The position numbers were made by a program, and so were the translations under genes. The notes under the pieces were generated by a model that had not been told where the DNA came from, did not search any database, and saw nothing but the letters and a program-made list of their open reading frames with translations. A stretch of 64,000 nucleotides of DNA, from the NCBI GenBank assembly GCA_051453625.1, contig JBOZIK010000001.1, positions 213,013,593 to 213,077,592 on the forward strand, written 5' to 3'. Shown piece by piece: positions 1-12,127 of the stretch. Position 1 is the stretch's first letter. Each line of letters begins with the position of its first letter. The stretch is from Welwitschia mirabilis (taxonomy: Eukaryota; Gnetophyta; Gnetopsida; Welwitschiales).

Positions 1-279
1 CCTTTTCTTGTTGTAATATTAAAAAGAAAAAGGGAAGTTAAATGGGGTCATCTAGAAAGTTCTAGAAGTTAGGATTATTGTTTATATCCTAAAAGAAAAT
101 CTATATAAGGAGAGTAGAGGCATGAAATGCCATAAGGTATAGGAGTCAAGAGTTATCAGATTGATGATTAAGGATGGTTTATGTCCTTGTTCTTTTTCTT
201 CATTCTAATAGAGAGCTCTGCATTACTTCCATGATTTTTCCCCACATTGGGGTTTTCCACATAAATCTGGTGTGTTACA
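1..279 (+). repeat. 3' part of a copia-like LTR (window-truncated)
   Basis: The stretch has a TATA-like box (ctatataagg, about 101-110). It ends with a 'cccacattggggttttccac' block followed by 'ctggtgtgttaca', a layout common at the R/U5 end of plant Ty1/copia LTRs. The left edge lies outside the window. No primer-binding site is seen directly after 279, so this could be a solo LTR or a 3' LTR. The family call rests on the tail motif only. Confidence 0.5.
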
Positions 280-654
280 AAATAAGTGAAAATAAAAGTT
301 AAAAATTAAGGAAAAGAGCTTAAAAAAAATCAAATCAAGGGATCTTACTTGACATTCCAAATTAATTTAATAACAAAAAGTAAGTTTTGGATTTACAAAT
401 TTGAAAAAAACCTAAAAAATTTGAAAATAGTTTTAAAAAGAAAAAAAAAAGGTAGAAAACTATATATGTCCATAAAATATAGCTAAAAGATTAACAATTA
501 CTAGCTAAAGTACATGTGTGTAGAACTAGGTAATGATTGAGAAATTGCTTAAAAAACTCCATGAGTATAAAATAATAAAATAGCTAAGTAATTATTTTGA
601 ATTTTACATGTACATGTAATACAAAAATTTGCTAGTACAAATTTTTAAAAATTG
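280..654. other. AT-rich spacer, nothing recognised
   Basis: No coding similarity or repeat partner was recognised here. It may hold the unrecognisable remainder of element C pol, whose readable part stops near 655. Confidence 0.4.
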
Positions 655-1090
655 AGTTTTCACATCACTCTAGGAATAGAACCATAGTGTGCATATAAAT
701 ATTAGAACTATATCCATCAAGAAAGAAATAATATTCATTGCATTAGATCTTATCAATAATTAGACTTACAAATGATAAGGAATAATGATCTTCCTTGATG
801 ACATCATTAATATTTCTAACATTAATTTAAAAAGTCAATATTTTACCCTTTTTTAGGTATTATAGTAATAGGGATAATCCATTCACTTTCAAAAATAACA
901 TATGTGATCCCTACATCTAGAACTTTGATAATTGATTACTTGACTACTTATTTAAGGGTAGGGTTAACATCTCTTTTATAGTTGACTAATAGGTTTAGTA
1001 TTATCTTTAAAATAAATTTTATGCTAAATCATGGCATAAGAAATAACCAAAAGATCTTTGTAAGTCCAAGAAAAAGAGTTTTTCCCCCCT
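655..1090 (-). pseudogene. Element C reverse transcriptase N-terminal part (broken)
   Basis: On the minus strand from about 1080 the reading SFSWTYKDLLVISYAMI matches the conserved segment just before the RT core of plant gypsy elements. A later frame (about 850-780) gives NVRNINDVIKEDHYSLSF, corresponding to the RT block that contains the R-x-L-N motif. Further on, about 735-665, FFLDGYSSNIYMHTM corresponds to the RT motif carrying the first catalytic aspartate, and that aspartate is retained here. The catalytic Y-x-D-D box is not reached. Several frames and in-frame stops are needed, so it cannot make protein. Its position follows the protease block in the expected order. Confidence 0.65.
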
Positions 1091-1474
1091 ATAAGGAAGA
1101 CTTTCAAGTTGTGCTTTTTCATAGGAAGGATAAATACATTCATCAATGATCAAATATTTCTAATGGTTATTATTTAAATGATATATTTTATTTCATCTAG
1201 TAATTCATTAAGTACCAAATTGTAATCATCTCTCATTATTGTTTACTTCCATCATGATGTGGAAGGTACTATGATCAAGAAGGAATTCAAGGTTATCATT
1301 GATTTTTTGATTTAGGTTTTTGCATACAATATTACTATTGAGGTTATATGAATTGGAGGAATGAAGTCTTCTTATAATTTTTTTCACATTCTTTAAGAAC
1401 ATCAAATAAAGTTGGATTATGTAAAGTAAGGGGCCTTTTATCTATAGGATGATGTCGAATAAAAATGAATGGTA

Positions 1475-1865
1475 TAATTTGTTTCTGAAGTTTAAAATAT
1501 TCTCCCATATCATTTTCAACCACATCGAATATTAAACAATGAATTTGGTATTTCCTATCTAATACAATGGACTAATGCATAAAATTCTTTTTCTAAGAGT
1601 AAAGGTATTCTCCAATATGTTATACCTTAGTGATGACCACATCTATAGGATAAAATTCTTTTTCAAATTATATGAAAAAATTCTTAGTTATTCTAGCTAG
1701 TTTTCTAATAGTTTTATCTACTAATTCCAACATAATTTTTTTCTAATTCAAACTTCTTGCAAAAGTTAAATGGCATAAAGTTGACATTATCTTCTATGTC
1801 TATCAATGATTTATTGACCTTTTTTTACTTCTTTCTAAGATCATGCTAGTTGTGGAAACCCTTGA
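1475..1865 (-). pseudogene. Element C aspartic protease region (broken)
   Basis: The minus strand around 1800-1740 reads DIEDNVNFMPFNFCKKFELE, which aligns with the active-site region and the following 'LP' segment of the retroviral-type protease. The active-site triplet D-S/L-G is not intact here (D-I-E). Downstream, LVDKTIRKLARITKNFF and FEKEFYPIDVVITK keep the spacing of the flap and core strands, and FDVVENDMGEYF follows at about 1530-1495. In the polyprotein this domain would process gag-pol. Stops and frame changes show it is a relic. Lineage is Tat/Athila-like by layout. Confidence 0.6.
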
Positions 1866-2969
1866 GTCTTTGAATTTAGGATATCTTTATATCTCAAGTG
1901 AAAAAAGGATTAGGTAATTAAAACTTTATATAACATAGATCTATTTTATTTTCTCTTAATTAAGTCCTTTAAACTTTTTTTGTATTTAGGATTGTCTTGG
2001 AATACCTTTCAAAAATGTACATTAATGCTTAAATATTATGTAATTACCTTAAGAGAATCATTATAAGTAAGATTAATCTTTAATAATTCTAGGTAAAGAG
2101 TTGTGTATTTATTTCATTTTTTTATATTAGTTGTGTTGTGGTTGGATTTTACTTTAGAAATTAAAGGAAAACTAGGTTGATAAAGAATTTCTATGTCATT
2201 ATTATAGGTTTGATTTTTTTCTTGGTTGTAAGAAGTAAGATCTTTCACATTAAAAGTTATATCATATCTAAAAGTTTTATTATATCCTTAAGGTCTTTTA
2301 CATTCTAAGATGGCTTGTTAAAATATGCTATTCTTATTAATGGATTGTTGTATTTTCTTCAACTCCTCAATGAAATATCTAATAGAATAATTATTGCTTT
2401 ACTAAAAGTTATTAGGATGAAAGTTTTTAGATTAAAAGTTCTTGGACTAAAGGTTTTTAATTCTATGTTTACTATTAAAAGAGGTTTTGTAGGCGAGGTA
2501 TGTTCCATTCTTGAGTTTTTAATTGAATACACAAGCTTCATCATAGATCATTCATTTACATGATAGTAAGGTAAGATATTCTTTAATTTACTGGAAGTTA
2601 TCTTCATATATTTTAGAATGAGAATGCAACATTGAAGGTTGTGGTTATTAAATTAATAATTTTTTCATTACATAAGAGCTTTGTATAAGTTTTTGAACTA
2701 TTAGTAAGATCTTAAATTTAGTTTTTAATGTTACATTTACCTTCATATTTTTCTTTTAATATGTTTTTAAAAATTTTCCATAGAGTTCTACCTTTCTTAA
2801 GCGTGGTTTAGGCCATGTTTGAATACTTTCCAAAAATTTCTCCTAACATTTTCAAGCATCATATAAAGTTAGGTTGAGTAAATTTCCAAAACATGAAAAA
2901 TCTACTAGTTTCTTAGTTTAAGTAGTTAATCAAACATAAAAGTTATTAATAAGTTATTCTCTTGAAAAT
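1866..2969 (-). other. Element C gag-to-protease interval, unreadable
   Basis: This lies between the gag and protease blocks of element C, where the zinc-knuckle end of gag is expected. I could not read a CCHC knuckle. The open frames at 2315-2563 (+) and 2359-2544 (-) overlap one another and show no family motif, so I treat both as chance frames. Confidence 0.35.
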
Positions 2970-3250
2970 TCATCTATTTGATTGGATAAATTAGCAATTA
3001 GGAATATTTCATAAGTTATAACATAATCCTTGTAAGGATTTTATGTAAATTTGATAACTTCTCTTCTTCTGTTTCTTATTATTGTTTCATTTATGAACCT
3101 TGTTATGAAGGAATCTTGAACTTGGTTCCAAGTCTTAAGGATTTTATGTAGGATAAATTTCAACCAATTCTTAGCCTTTCATCTAAGGATGAAAGGAAAA
3201 ATAATCAATTACCTTATTTTTTTCATTTCATAAGATGAGAATGTGTAGTT
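2970..3250 (-). pseudogene. Element C gag (capsid-like) fragment
   Basis: The minus strand from about 3200 reads RIGWNLSYIKSLRTWNQVQD (with a frame or stop change) and then SFITRFINETIIRNRRREVI. This is the pattern of the Retrotrans_gag family: a Trp-Leu block, a Thr-Trp block, then F-x-x-x-F and a basic stretch. Capsid assembles the virus-like particle of the element. The fragment is short and interrupted. It stops about 150 bp from the start of the B LTR at 3401, which suggests B landed in or beside element C. Confidence 0.65.
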
Positions 3251-3400
3251 ATATTTTAGTTAGGGGTTGAAAAGAGTTGTCTTGATCTTATTCTAAGAAT
3301 ATAGGATAGTTATGTAGGTTTTTAATTCTGAACCATCTTATTGAATAGATCAAAAGGGTCTTAAATATTTTTCTTACTATATGATATCATATTTGAAGGA

Positions 3401-5001
3401 TTATAACACATAAAAATTGACATTTATATAAAGGAATTAAGGCCTTATTACCATACTTAATGGATTATCATAATGGTTTTATATATTTCTTATGCTTGAG
3501 GCCATGAAAATCTAGCTTTATTACTAATATAACTTAATACTATGATTTTGAAAGATAAATATATCATCAAGTGTATTGTGGTAGAAGATGGAGGTGTGCT
3601 AAATATAAATGGCAATAACACTAGTTGTAAGAGCAAAAGCATTAGTTAGTTTAATTAAAATAGTATTATTTTTACATTCTTGAGCTCTATTGATGTAAAC
3701 AATATAATATAACCCTTTCCATAAATAGAAATTAAATGAGAAATATTTTCTAAGAAGAATCCCTCAATTTGATCCTATGATTAAAGGATAACCCCATACA
3801 CTTTGGGAATTTTTTAGAATAATCCCATTAGGTTTCCATAACTATAAATCCTAATTTTGGCCTTTATAAAAATAATCTTACTTTACTTGAATGATATTAT
3901 ATCATTATCAAAGCAATTATAGTTTTAATTATGAGTTCTTTCTAATCCTCATGTAAATATGGCATAGCTATTAAACTAGAATGATGCTTCTTAGTTTAAC
4001 ACAAGTATATTTTTAGATTATATGCTTTTATATTTTAGGTAATAAAGTGTTACATATTATTAGTGCATTACTTTGATATAAAGATTTGTTTGTTTCATAT
4101 TTGTTACACTTAGGATTTACTAAGGCATGATTTTACTTTAAGACCTATTTTAGGTAATTCTTATTTTATATAGCTTGCATAACCTAAATGTTTATTTGAT
4201 GGTTCTTCAAAGCCCCCTACTATTTATGGTTATTTTATTCTTAGTGTGAAGGTTAGGATATATTACTCTTATGTTTATGATGGATGAGATCATTCCATTA
4301 TTCTTGAGCTTAAACTACACGAGCACTCATATTTATAATGGATAAGACTATTCCACTATGATTGACTTAGAAGTAAACGTTATATGAATTTACTTTAGTA
4401 CTTATGATTTTTCATAGATGTATTATGTTAGTTTTAATACTATGTCTCATTCTAAGATATCTCATATAATTTAACTTTCTATTATTTATTATTATTTTGA
4501 TTTAGTAATATACTTTATTATCTATCTTTATGAAAGAATAACATTAGGACTATACTAGAAACAAGTCCTAGGAGGCTTGGTAAATGTTGAACTTAGTTAT
4601 GCAAGGTTTATATCTCTAGGGTGATCTCACTATTTATCATAAATTAATTATAAATATAAGTATAGCCATAATTTACCATGAATAATTTTTTAGGAGTATT
4701 ATTAGGGAGAGTGGCTTAGTAGCTACAGTGGATTATACATAGAATTTACTTTGCTGTAATATTTTTATTTTTTTGTAATTTTTATTTTTCTTTATTTGTC
4801 TTATAATAATTCCTTTNNNNNNNNNNNNNNNNNNNNNNNNNNNNNNNNNNNNNNNNNNNNNNNNNNNNNNNNNNNNNNNNNNNNNNNNNNNNNNNNNNNN
4901 NNNNNNNNNNNNNNNNTTTCTTCCTTTTCCTTTTCATTTTTTTTCATGTATTGGGTCCCTTTTCGGTGCCTTTTATTTTGATTTTCTTTTTTCTTTTTAT
5001 C
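3401..5001 (+). repeat. B-family LTR, copy 1 (5' LTR of B1)
   Basis: It begins 'ttataacacataaaaattga' and matches the starts at 10633, 16058/40092 and 57714 (consensus start tgataacactc). Shared internal landmarks include a 'catgagtatattt' block and a 'taagtatagcc' block near 4650. The right end is uncertain. The alignable LTR body runs to about 4740, followed by T-rich sequence. 'ttttatca' at about 5001 precedes a candidate but poor primer site (ttggtgttgatcgtgcc). An N-run at 4817-4916 sits in the T-rich part. Confidence 0.6.
4817..4916. other. Assembly gap (100 N)
   Basis: A run of 100 N of standard gap length inside a T-rich, low-complexity stretch. The true length is unknown. Confidence 0.95.
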
Positions 5002-6639
5002 ACTAGTGGATTGGTGTTGATCGTGCCTAGAACTTGATTGATGAAACCTAGTCTGATAACTTCTTTTTCTTTTTCTTTTTTCTTTTTTTAATTTTATTTA
5101 TTTTTTTCTTTGTAAAGATTATATAGTATATCAAATTTTCCTAAAGGTACTAATGTTTTATAGGTTTAAAGGAAAAAAATCCATATTTTTTCTTTATTGT
5201 TTATTTCTCTCTAATCTCTTTCCTTCTCTATTTGAGATGTCTTTCTCAGTAGGTACTTGAAGAAAATTTTTGAAGGACTTGAATAATAAAAATCTTAAAG
5301 AAATGATTTAACTTTGACATTATTTACTTTTGCAATTTACATTTCTTGTATTGCATTATGTTTTTATCTTTATTTTGCATTAAACCTTCCTAGTATATGC
5401 ATTTAGTCTTTTCTTATCAGTAATTTGGACCTCCCTATCATCTTATACTATTAGTTATCCTAAGAGATACACTATCATTTACTCAAAAATGACTTTACAC
5501 TATATTAATAATGTTAATTTTAGCTTCTTATGTTTAAACATCTTCAGCTTTAGTCAATTTTATGTTTACAATATCTTACACCATTTTATATATCGTGTTC
5601 ATTTAGAAATATAATTTATTTTGATTATTTTCTTATGTTTTATGAATTAGAAATGAATACTTAATACCAAATTACATGTCAAATCCCTCTAAATTCTAAA
5701 ATGGAGAAAACCCCTAAAAGATAGTCATAAGAGAGACTTTAACAAGTTCATAATAATTTTAAAAGAAACTTTAATGTTAATCAACCTAAAAAAACCTTAA
5801 AAAATATGTTCAACCATAATGTTAGGTATACACCTTATATTTTTAGTTCCCTAATGTGAACAAATTGATTTTAAACTAGTACTTATTCAACCTTTCCCAT
5901 GTTTTTTTGGTTTAAGTCTAAATATTCTTACTTATATGTAAAGGAGTTTAATTTTTTTCTTCCAACAATCCCATAAAATTATAGTACATTCAAACATAGT
6001 TATATTGAGCTTGTTCCCTTTTTCCCTTAAAGAGAAGGTAAAATCTTAGCTTTACACATTAAAACCTATTTTCATCACTATTCAAACTCAAGGTAATCAA
6101 ACATTCATTATAAAATTTATCTCTAGTCATAAGAGTAATGTCAATAAAAGAGTAATTATGAACTTATAATAAAGGTATAGTGAAAGTTTTTCCTATAGCT
6201 TAGAAATATTTAAAGATCTACTTCTTAGATGTTAATAACATAGTTTTGAGAAAGGAAGAATCATAAGTTTCTTTTATGAAGGATTGGGATTTAACCATAG
6301 GAAATTTCTAAAGATGATTGGTAGAGGAAGATTTTTAAACCTTTATATTTATAAAGATCTAGAGTTTTTTGATAGTAGAGCTAAAAGTTCCAAAAATTGA
6401 AATAAACCTAATGAATCAATAAGATCATAACAACCTATTATGTTTACTAATATATTTAAAATTCCTAACCATAATGAGGTCAACCAAATGTTAAATGACA
6501 TTTTTAAGAATATTGGAACTCTTGGTACTAACTATATTCCATAAATCTAACTCTTAATTATAACATTTATCTTTTGGATACTCATGAAACCTTATATTAT
6601 TCATTCATACCCATGTTCCAAGGAGTATTAAAAGAACAA

Positions 6640-6780
6640 GTAAATACTATAGAACAACAATGGTAAAATCAAAGTTGAAATAATCTTTACTATAACACCT
6701 ATAATGCTAGATGAATAAATCATCAAGACTTCTCATAGAAATATGATAATCCTAGCCAAGCCTCAACTAGTTAATCTAAA
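6640..6780 (+). pseudogene. B1 gag C-terminal block
   Basis: The plus strand reads YYNTYNARWINHQDFSYRN (about 6690-6750). This matches the hallmark Asn-Thr-Tyr-Asn...Trp...His...Asn/Asp-Phe-Ser segment found near the C-terminus of gag in Athila/Tat-type plant elements. Stops flank it (a Trp/Arg-type stop just upstream), and the upstream gag is only patchily readable, for example near 6480-6540. This block assigns the B family to the Athila/Tat group. Confidence 0.6.
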
Positions 6781-7224
6781 AGTTTAAATCCTCTCTCAAC
6801 TTTTTATAGGTTGTCATTCATAAGTGCATGAAAGTTCAACATCACATCAATACCTCATAATAATAATTTATCCAATAAACCTCTTTCACATTATAAAATT
6901 TAGATAAAGAAATGTAATAACTTAGCCAAACTGCCACACATATCCTTAAGTCACTCAACCAACATGAAAAGGAAAAGGTTCTTACTACACATAAGCCTAA
7001 CTCTAATAGTTGTAAGTTAATAGAAGATTCATAGATCAAGGAAATTAAGATCATACATTTGAGAAATAAAAAATAAATAAACAAATAAATATAATACAAA
7101 TAATCCTAAGAGAATGAAGTACAACATGATGATCCTAATAGTAAAAAAATGGTGAAGCCAAAATATGAAGTAGAAGAATTTGTTCCAATTTAGAAAGAAC
7201 CCCGTATCATTTCTTTAAGAATTT

Positions 7225-7965
7225 AGGAAAAACCAATTAGATAAAAGATAATAATAAGCACTAGAAATTTTTAAGAAAGTAAATATTAGTATCCCTCTCT
7301 TAAAAACCATTAAATAAGTATACTTTTATACTAAATTATTAAAACCTTTATGCATTGTTAAAAGTGAGATAAAGGTAAAATGTAAACCTTTCCTTGCTTA
7401 AAAAACTAGAGCTATTATTTACAACAAAGTGTTTTTAAAATATAAATATGTAGAATGACCTACCACAGTAATTACTATTGGAAACACAAGTTCTGACAAG
7501 CTTTATTACATTCCATAGCTAGTGTCAATCTTTTACATTATAGTATTTACAAGGAACTTGCTTTAGATGAACTTAAAAATACTAAATTATAATTGCAATG
7601 AGTTAATAATTATTTGAAATAACTTTTAAGAATAATAGAGGATGTTATTACATAGAAGAAAAAATGCTACTTTCTTATGGACTTTGGAGTTTTAAAAATG
7701 GGGAAAACTAGAATTCATACCATTTCTATCATTTTTAAAGACCTTTTCATACTACTTTTAATGCTTTTATAATTGTATAAATGGTAATATGAATATTTTC
7801 TTTAGTAAAATACCTATTAAGTTAAATATATTTAATTTAGTAAAGCAACTTAATGAATTAAAAGGAGTAGAGTTTGTTAAAAGTCGTAATGATCTTAATC
7901 CTTCCTTCCAAAAGAAAAATGTTTTTGCTCGTTATCTTCTTTTGATTATGATTTACATTTAAATA
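7225..7965 (+). pseudogene. B1 aspartic protease region (broken)
   Basis: In order I read FLRK/EIFKKVNISIPLLK (7260-7310), KVKCKPFLA followed by KTRAIIYNKVFLKYKYVE (7370-7455) and ITIGNTSSDKLYYIP (7465-7510). This is the segment leading into the protease active site of Athila/Tat elements. The active-site aspartate region itself is replaced (YYIP-stop-LVS). Further on, FYNCINGNMNIFFSKIPIKL and NIFNLVKQLNE (7760-7860) match the conserved end of the domain. There are several stops and at least two frameshifts, so it is non-functional. No RT follows. Confidence 0.65.
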
Positions 7966-8449
7966 TTTAAAATGATCTTTCTTTTGATATCTACTTACCT
8001 TATAAGTATCTGAAATATGTCTCTGATGATGATTCTTCTCCTTCATTGATTTCTAATTCCTTTATGTCTTCATCAAGAACAAATTTTTGCGAGAATTATT
8101 AGGTAAAAAAGAGAAATGAATATTATGATCTTCTCATCACCTAGAATTTTTAAACTATTATGAGTATTATTTCCATAATCTTTTTTAGTTCTTCAATTCA
8201 TGTATAGACTCTTTTCATGAAAACATTTCTAGGCCTAATTTATCACTTTATTAACTACATATAATTTTAATTATAAAAATACTAATCATTAAAACATTTC
8301 TTTATCATTCATGAGTAAACATCATTTTTTTGAGCCTAACTTAATTTTATCAAATGAGTTTGAATTTATTATTATCTACTCTAACCTTATAATATTTTGA
8401 TTAAATGTGGAAAAGCTTTATGTGTTTAAGGATGATCTTTTCATTAGAA

Positions 8450-8882
8450 AATCCTAATGGTATTCATTCATCACCTTCATACTTTAGTCATTTTCACTCA
8501 TTCAAATTACCTCCATATAATTTGTTATCATCTATATTTTATCCACTTATTTCATTCTCTTATGAGTTTATGAGATTTAATGGTCCTAGTTAATGATATT
8601 TACTTTAATTAATGAATAAAGATATATTTCATTTTTTAAAGCTTAATTATGATTTTGTAAGTTTTTCCTCTTCCATTAGATTTTTTTTTCGAATTTGTAA
8701 ATTCTTCATTAAAATTTTCATATGTGTAGAGATATCTAATTTGAAATTAAAAAATAGATGAATTTATTCTTCATGGCATTCTTTTTGTTTCAAATCATTC
8801 ATGGAGCTTAGATCATTTAGGGTAGTAAGCTAGGATCCTTTTCATATAAAAGAATATATACATTCTTAAATCCAATAGCTCT

Positions 8883-8955
<73 letters not shown>

Positions 8956-9055
8956 NNNNNNNNNNNNNNNNNNNNNNNNNNNNNNNNNNNNNNNNNNNNN
9001 NNNNNNNNNNNNNNNNNNNNNNNNNNNNNNNNNNNNNNNNNNNNNNNNNNNNNNN

Positions 9056-9118
<63 letters not shown>

Positions 9119-10632
9119 TGTGTGTGTGTGTATGTACTCTTAAGTTATTTTAGCACATTTTTATAATTATGTTTATTAGATTTAGTTAACTACATCAAGG
9201 CTATGAATGCTTGCTAGTACTACAACTTTAGTGATTCATTTTTGATACATTCACCTACATTTATGGATATAGATTCTTGTTAGTAACATAGCACAAAATC
9301 CTTATTATATAACATGTTAAATATAATGGAAGGAAGTGTCATAACAGTAAATGATCAATATGATCAAATGCTCAAAAGTTGATTACCCATACAAAAGGAA
9401 GGGAAAGGAACAAAATTAATTTGGGATTAAAGAGATCTTATGTTTGCTTTTTAAATAGTTAAACTTAAGATTCTTTAGCTACTTATGAATTTATAAGGAT
9501 TTACTGATTTATACTTTTCTTTCTCTTAATAAAGGATCAACCCAAATTATATAAAAAATAAGATCATTAGCTTACATTTACTATGTCTTATTTATTTATA
9601 GGAGTCATAATACTATTTGTTAATTCATTCATCCATTTTATCCCACTCCATTTCACTTTCATCATTCATATCAAATCAGATTCCCTTATTTTCCCTTCTA
9701 TAAAAAGGTACATCAAGAAATATATTATATTTTTTATGATTGAGCCCATCTATTCATGTCTAGATATAATGTAGTTGCAATTTAAATCATTGATAAAGTA
9801 TAGTTATTTAGTAATTCATTTTTCACTCACTTTCCATAAAAACCTATAATTTATGAGCCATTCACTTGAGAAATTATAGTTTCTCTAACCTTAATGCTAC
9901 TATAACCCTTCTTGCATTCAACTAACCTTTGTATTTATCTTATACTGCTATTACCATCAATCCTTATTAACATTTCTATTTTATTCTTTGTAATGAATCT
10001 AAGATTTCCTTGCAACTTTCTTTTTAATTTGTCTAAGTTTCTAGCATGTTGATGAGTCTATTTTAACATTTAAAATATGTTTATTTTGTATTTTATTCAT
10101 TTTTCACTTTTCTAACTTTTACCTTTATTTTTCTCCATTTCCATTTTCTTTCTCTTTCTTATATTCTCTTATTTCAAGCCATTATAAGTGGAAGAGTAGG
10201 ACCCTTTTTAGAAGAAGGAATCTTCAAATATTTTCTTAATTTATTTGTACCTTTTTATCTTTATAAACTTCAAGAAAATAATTGTAATTATTTATTGAAG
10301 GAAGGTTGTACATACTACTTTTTAAAGATTATTTTAAAGTTCTATCGAATGCAACAATAGATGAAAATGACCACTAGGTAATACATTTCTCTATTTTTCA
10401 CACTTTCTTTATTATTTTTCTTAATTATATAGAATCTTTATTAGGAGTTAAACATCATGATATCTTAATTTATATGCTTACCAAATCCCTTAGCTATTAG
10501 TGTATCACACTTAATGTTGAATGTAGATCAAATAGAGAAGACAACCTACCTTGCAATTATCTCTACAAGAATCAACTTTCATCTTTTAGATTTATCATTC
10601 AAAATGTTTTTTCCACATCTCATGTAATCAAT
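8450..10632 (+). repeat. B-family non-coding 3' internal block, copy 1
   Basis: It matches the other B copies at several landmarks: 'gagtttatgagatttaatgg' near 8565, 'tgattcatttttgatacatt' near 9230 (also 14650 and 56275), and 'acaacatgttaaat'-type sequence near 9310. It contains a GT microsatellite and a gap. The frames at 8405-8593, 8884-9166 and 9583-9774 are not genes. Confidence 0.55.
8885..9132. repeat. (GT)n microsatellite split by a gap
   Basis: A nearly pure GT/TG dinucleotide run of about 70 bp lies left of a 100-N gap (8956-9055) and about 77 bp lies right of it, with two 'ta' interruptions near the right end. The true repeat length is unknown because the gap falls inside it. The Cys-Val open frames here are translation artefacts. 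Confidence 0.97.
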
Positions 10633-12010
10633 TGGTAACACTTAAAAATTAATATTTATATTATGGAATTAAAAACTTATTATAAATTTTAGTTAATCAT
10701 CATGATGGTTTTATTCATTTCTTTCACTTAAGGCCATGAAAATCCTATTTTACTAGTAATATGCCTAAACGTTATCATTTCTCAAGATAAATATGACATT
10801 AAGCATATCATGATGGGAGATGGAGTTGTATGGAGTATAATTGATGATGAAACTAGTTCTATGCATGATGATGCTAGTTTCTTAAAGTAGAATAGTATCA
10901 TACTTAGATTCTTAAGTTCTCTTCATGCACATAATTCATTTTCATAATTTCCATAAAGAGAAGATAAACAAGGAATACTTTCTAATAAGAACCCCTCAAT
11001 TTTACCCCATGATCAAATAAGTATTTTATGTACTTTTGGGAATTATTTAAAATAACCCCATTAGGCCTTAGAAACCCTAATTTAAAACACTAATATAGGC
11101 CTATAAATACCCTTCATTATTTCATTTTAAGTGGGGTTACTTACATTATGATATTTCCATGACATAAAAGATTTACTCATGAGTTCTCTTTAAGCCTCCT
11201 ATAGGGATGGCCTAGCTATTAAGCTAGCATGATGCATTTTTGTTTAGCATGAGTATATTTTCTAATTATATGCTTAACATATTCTAATAATAAATTACTA
11301 CATGTTTTTAGTGCATTACTATGATATTAAGTTATAAAGGTCATACTTGTTATGCTTGGGATTAGATGAGTCATGCTTTAACTTTAAGATATAGTTTAAT
11401 GATTTAATGAATGTTTAATTAATGAATATTGGGAGATGCCTACTTTTTATGCTTATTTTAGTCTTACTATGAAGTTAGATGGATTTATTATATCACCTTC
11501 ATACCTATAATGGATAAGATGATGTCATTATGCTTAAGCTTAAACTAATTAAATATTCATGATGATAGTGAATTATATTATTGTAAATGAGCTAAAGGTA
11601 AATCTACATGTTTTTATTATAAGTAATTATGCTTTTCCTCAAAGTTGTAATTTTAGTTTAAATGTCATGTCCTATTCCTACATATCTAAATATCATTTAA
11701 ATCTCTATTACTTTCTACATTTATTCTTGTTTTACTGATAGATTTCATCATCTATATCTAAGAAATAATGATATTAAGACTATACTACAAACAGAATTCC
11801 TAGTACTTTTAGTAAAAGTTGGGTTTGGCCACCTAGGATTTGTATTCCTAAGATGATATTATGAATTAACATATATTAAATAGATATAAGTATAGCCGAA
11901 TTTTACCACAGATAATCTTTTAGTGTTATTACTAGGGATAGTGGCATGATATCTATAATGAGATAATAATAGAATTTACTTAATTTTAATTTTTTAGTTT
12001 CTATCTCTCT

Positions 12011-12087
<77 letters not shown>

Positions 12088-12127
12088 TTTATGCTAGTTC
12101 CTTTCTAGTGAGTTTTCCTTTTTATCA
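10633..12127 (+). repeat. B-family LTR, copy 2 (shared by B1 and B2)
   Basis: It starts 'tggtaacacttaaaaatta' and aligns along its length with 3401-4740, 40092-41337 and 57714-58968. It follows B1 internal sequence and precedes B2 gag, so it serves as 3' LTR of one unit and 5' LTR of the next. The right boundary is set at 'ttttatca' by analogy with copy 1. A CT microsatellite lies near its right end. Confidence 0.6.
12004..12088. repeat. (CT)n microsatellite
   Basis: A near-perfect CT dinucleotide run of about 80 bp with a few interruptions, at the right end of B LTR copy 2. Copy 1 has only T-rich sequence and a gap at the corresponding place. Confidence 0.95.

Larger units (their letters stand above)
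655..3250 (-). mobile_element. Element C: decayed minus-strand Ty3/gypsy element, gag-PR-RT
   Basis: Reading the minus strand from 3250 downwards gives, in the right order, a gag block, a protease block and the start of RT. The order and spacing are those of a plant Ty3/gypsy polyprotein of the Tat/Athila group. No LTR, RNase H or integrase belonging to it was found: one end is cut near the B LTR at 3401 and the other fades before 655. Frames are broken by many stops and frameshifts. Confidence 0.6.
5002..10632 (+). mobile_element. Element B1 internal region (Athila/Tat-like, decayed)
   Basis: The region lies between two direct B LTRs (3401 and 10633). It carries a gag C-terminal block (6640-6780) and a protease block (7225-7965), then about 2.2 kb of AT-rich non-coding DNA that aligns with the same segment of B2 (13870-16057), B3 (55600-57713) and the window end (63640-64000). 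No RT, RNase H or integrase is seen. The open frame at 6842-7099 (-) lies across the gag end and is a chance frame. Confidence 0.6.

Noticed and set aside
5005-5030. Primer-binding site for the B family (ttggtgttgatcgtgcc)
   Set aside because: The match to a tRNA-Asp-type site is poor and the equivalent stretch in copy 2 (about 12135) is poorer; not listed as a feature.
8884-9166. Three overlapping open frames of Cys-Val repeats
   Set aside because: They are translations of a GT dinucleotide run across an N gap.
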